Source of the DNA: Spartobacteria bacterium
GTDB taxonomy: Bacteria; Verrucomicrobiota; Verrucomicrobiia; Chthoniobacterales; UBA10450
Reading direction: 5' to 3'
Assembly (NCBI GenBank): GCA_003169975.1
Contig: PNAA01000007.1
Span: 1-64,000, forward strand
DNA length: 64,000 nt
Both the position numbers and the translations under genes were made by a program. Position 1 is the stretch's first letter; each line of letters begins with the position of its first letter. The notes under the pieces are model-generated. The model had not been told where the DNA came from. It ran no database searches and worked only from the letters and a program-made list of their open reading frames with translations. Shown here piece after piece: positions 62,088 through 64,000 of this stretch.

Positions 62088-62906
62088 TTAGGAAACCTTC
62101 TCGGCCAGGATTTCCAGGACGAGGGGCGTAATTAACAACGCGTTGGGATTCGCACTCGCCTCGGCCACTTCCTTCTTCACCTTCTCGGCAAAGCTGGCGT
62201 CGATGCGTCCCAGCTCTTGCAGTCGCGCCAGACCTATCCCGACAAATGATGCCGGCCAGCGCCACATGTGGTCACTCGGCCCGACGCAATAGATTCGAGG
62301 GATCGCTGAGCGCACGACAAAGCCGTTCTGCCCGAGATAGGTCGGCAGATCCAGGCCGACATCGGCTTTCCCTCCCGCTGCTGTCCAGCTCGCCTTCACC
62401 TCCTGCGCGAAGCGTTCCTGGTTCGGCAGCCGGGGCACGAAACGCCAGGTGAGGTAATGCGCATATTCATGGAAGATCGCGATACTTCCCGGGTGCATGA
62501 CGCGCCCGAGCTTTTCCACGAGCAGTGCTGGATCGGTCACGAACGAAGCCACCCAGCGGCACCAGGAGAAATCGAACGGCCCCTTGGGCAACTTGTCGAT
62601 CATCAAATCCAGTTCGCGAATCTGCACGTTGTTGAATAAGCGCGCGCGGCACCTTTCTTCCAGCCGGCGCACGAAGTTACTCGAGCGTTCGACCGCGACG
62701 ACCGCGCCCTTCGGGCCAACGATCTCGGCCAAATCGGCCGTCGCATAACCGGGCCCGGCGCCGAGGTCGAGCACGCGGCTCCCGACCGTGATGCCGGCTC
62801 GCTGCCAGCAATCCAACATCACGGGACGCCAGACCCGATGCTGCAAGCCAAGCCGGGAAATCTCCTCTTCGTGTGTCCCGAGGACGTAATCGCGTTCCGT
62901 GGCCAT
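62088..62906 (-). CDS. SAM-dependent methyltransferase
   Basis: 272 residues from ATG 62906 (MATERDYVLG; starts at 62918 or 62933 are possible). Class I fold: motif I RVLDLGAGPGYATADLAEIV, acidic loop VAVERSSNFV, motif post-I IRELDLMIDKLPKG and FDFSWCRWVASFVTDPALLV. Small-molecule type; substrate not evident. It diverges from the secreted protein at 63012. Confidence 0.85.
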   Translation of the reverse strand: MATERDYVLGTHEEEISRLGLQHRVWRPVMLDCWQRAGITVGSRVLDLGAGPGYATADLAEIVGPKGAVVAVERSSNFVRRLEERCRARLFNNVQIRELDLMIDKLPKGPFDFSWCRWVASFVTDPALLVEKLGRVMHPGSIAIFHEYAHYLTWRFVPRLPNQERFAQEVKASWTAAGGKADVGLDLPTYLGQNGFVVRSAIPRIYCVGPSDHMWRWPASFVGIGLARLQELGRIDASFAEKVKKEVAEASANPNALLITPLVLEILAEKVS

Positions 62907-63011
62907 ACTCAGAACCATTCCATTGCCGCGCATTTTTCCCAGATGATTTTTTTTTGATCGCCCGGCCGGACGACCGATGCGATGTCGGCATCCGAACCAA
63001 TGGTTAACACC

Positions 63012-63287
63012 ATGAAAAAAATAATTATCACGATGGCAGCGGCGTTGCTGGGGGCGGGGCTGTGGATTCATCCGGCGTCCGCGGCGGTCGCGATCTCGAT
63101 CGGCATCGGCGATCGGCCCTACTACGATGGACCGGCTTACTGGGAAAGCGGATACGAATGGGTGTTTGTGCCCGGCTATCAAAGCGGCCCCAAATGGGTC
63201 CACGGGCACTACGAGCGCCGGGGCGACTTCCGCGCAGAGCATGCCAAGGATCATCACAAGCACCGCCACCACAACGACCAGCACTAA
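63012..63287 (+). CDS. Small secreted protein with aromatic and His-rich regions
   Basis: 91 residues: a signal peptide (MKKIIITMAAALLGAGLWIH, cleavage after ASA), then YYDGPAYWESGYEWVFVPGY and HGHYERRGDF, and the tail HHKHRHHNDQH. The Tyr/Trp/Gly pattern followed by WVHGHYE resembles YXWGXW-type small secreted proteins. The His tail might bind metal. ATG 63012 is chosen because it begins the signal peptide. Confidence 0.7.
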   Translation: MKKIIITMAAALLGAGLWIHPASAAVAISIGIGDRPYYDGPAYWESGYEWVFVPGYQSGPKWVHGHYERRGDFRAEHAKDHHKHRHHNDQH

Positions 63288-63327
63288 TGCAGTGCATCAG
63301 AAGGAGCGAGACCGCGGGGCAGGGCCT

Positions 63328-63380
63328 GGACATGCGGAAGCATGTCCCTCCCCTCCGGAGGGACGCGCTTCCGCGCGTCC
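63328..63380. repeat. REP-like double palindrome
   Basis: GGACATGCGGAAGCATGTCC (63328-63347) and GGACGCGCTTCCGCGCGTCC (63361-63380) joined by CTCCCCTCCGGAG. It is the reverse orientation of the element at 41796-41844. It follows the small secreted protein gene and may act as its transcript end. The remaining bases to 63586 hold one GCCTAACGA (63467) and no gene. Confidence 0.85.
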
Positions 63381-63586
63381 AGTCTCCCGTCCGCGGATTG
63401 CGGTTTCAATTCTTTTGATTAGTCTGCACTAGGATGTGGCTTCCCTCGCGAGAACCCATGCTGTTTGCCTAACGAGCACATGAAGATGCGCGTCCGCAAG
63501 ATTTCGCGTTTCGCGCGGTCGTGATTTCCGTGCGATGATCAGAGCGCGCGCTGTCGCGGTATCTCATCCCGCCGCCGCATTTGCCT

Positions 63587-64000
63587 ATGATCAAATTCCT
63601 GGTTGGCATCGTGGTTGGAATCTGCCTCGTCCTTCTGGCAGGTTATCTTTTTGTTACGCGCGGCGGCATTCAGATGTCGACCGCGGGCGGGCCGTTGCCG
63701 ATGGAGCGTTATCTCGCGCACACGTCGTTGTCGGCGTCGATCGGCAAAAGCGCGCAGGAGCAATCTCCGCTGCCGTCCGACGAGGCCAACCAGCTCGCCG
63801 GCGCGCACATTTATCAACAGAACTGTGGCGGCTGCCACGGGCGGCTGGGTCAGGGACCCTCGGGGATGTCGAAGAGAGTTTACCCTCACATCCCGCCGCT
63901 CCTTCCTCCGGGTGACGGCGTGACGGACGATCCGGTAGGAGAGACGCACTGGGTGATAAAGAATGGCATCCGCTTTAGCGCCATGCCTTCCTTTAATGGA
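63587..64000 (+). CDS. Membrane-anchored cytochrome c, cut by the window end
   Basis: ATG 63587-63589 opens MIKFLVGIVVGICLVLLAGY (uncleaved anchor), a linker, then a class I cytochrome c domain with the haem motif CGGCHG (about residue 85) and a likely axial Met in FSAMPSF at the window edge. No stop occurs before 64000, so the 3' end is missing. It probably carries electrons in the periplasm; an association with the secreted dehydrogenase at 41.9 kb is only a guess. Confidence 0.85.
   Translation, partial: MIKFLVGIVVGICLVLLAGYLFVTRGGIQMSTAGGPLPMERYLAHTSLSASIGKSAQEQSPLPSDEANQLAGAHIYQQNCGGCHGRLGQGPSGMSKRVYPHIPPLLPPGDGVTDDPVGETHWVIKNGIRFSAMPSFNG

Noticed and set aside
50413-63475. GCCTAACGA as KOPS or Chi for FtsK/RecBCD
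   Set aside because: Orientation is balanced (16 against 13), including alternation inside single genes; KOPS and Chi are strand-biased along a replichore.

Overview
The window looks like a soil Verrucomicrobiota chromosome. Indications are the autotransporter-associated beta-strand proteins, the repeated NISTR/AIGPS surface-protein fragments, the PQQ-type sugar dehydrogenase, and the gene order ftsK, rodZ-like, rimO, trxA. This assignment is inference; no rRNA or complete tRNA is present.

Region 1 (1-36.2 kb) is an accessory island. Its right end is a tyrosine recombinase gene beside a 3' fragment of tRNA-Tyr (36181-36231), the usual mark of integration into a tRNA gene. The cargo is a stress and low-oxygen package: Hsp20, universal stress proteins, two CBS proteins, a stand-alone GroEL, nitroreductase, phosphoribosyltransferase plus erythromycin esterase, an ABC exporter, NAD-linked formate dehydrogenase, ADP-forming acyl-CoA synthetase fused to an acetyltransferase, PEP synthase, pyruvate kinase and D-lactate dehydrogenase. 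The set resembles the DosR dormancy regulon of Mycobacterium tuberculosis. Most transcription units begin with a shared 26-bp site (GCAAG, 16 bases, GCAA) about 40-70 bp before the start codon; I read it as the operator or promoter of one regulon. Many island genes are decaying through frameshifts, amber codons, truncations and fusions.

Region 2 (36.4-43.2 kb) holds surface-protein fragments, an ECF sigma factor operon with matched divergent ECF promoters driving a Spy/CpxP-like protein, a GNAT acetyltransferase, CsbD, an MFS exporter and a secreted sugar dehydrogenase.

Region 3 (43.2-49.9 kb) is a duplicated module: a decapitated copy of the ftsK start region, an autotransporter-like gene and a secreted hydrolase, present twice, with a VapBC pair between the copies. 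The intact hydrolase has a 13-bp minisatellite where its start codon should be.

Region 4 (49.9-64 kb) is core-like: ftsK, rodZ-like, rimO, a proline-rich membrane protein, trxA, a broken sugar-type MFS gene, a GH13 amylase, an FAD oxidoreductase, a DUF4184 protein, a methyltransferase, a small secreted protein and a cytochrome c cut by the window edge.

Across all regions the nine-base word GCCTAACGA occurs 29 times, in both orientations, inside genes and at gene ends. It behaves like a DNA uptake sequence and is one of the two strongest candidates for something undescribed; the other is the island operator.
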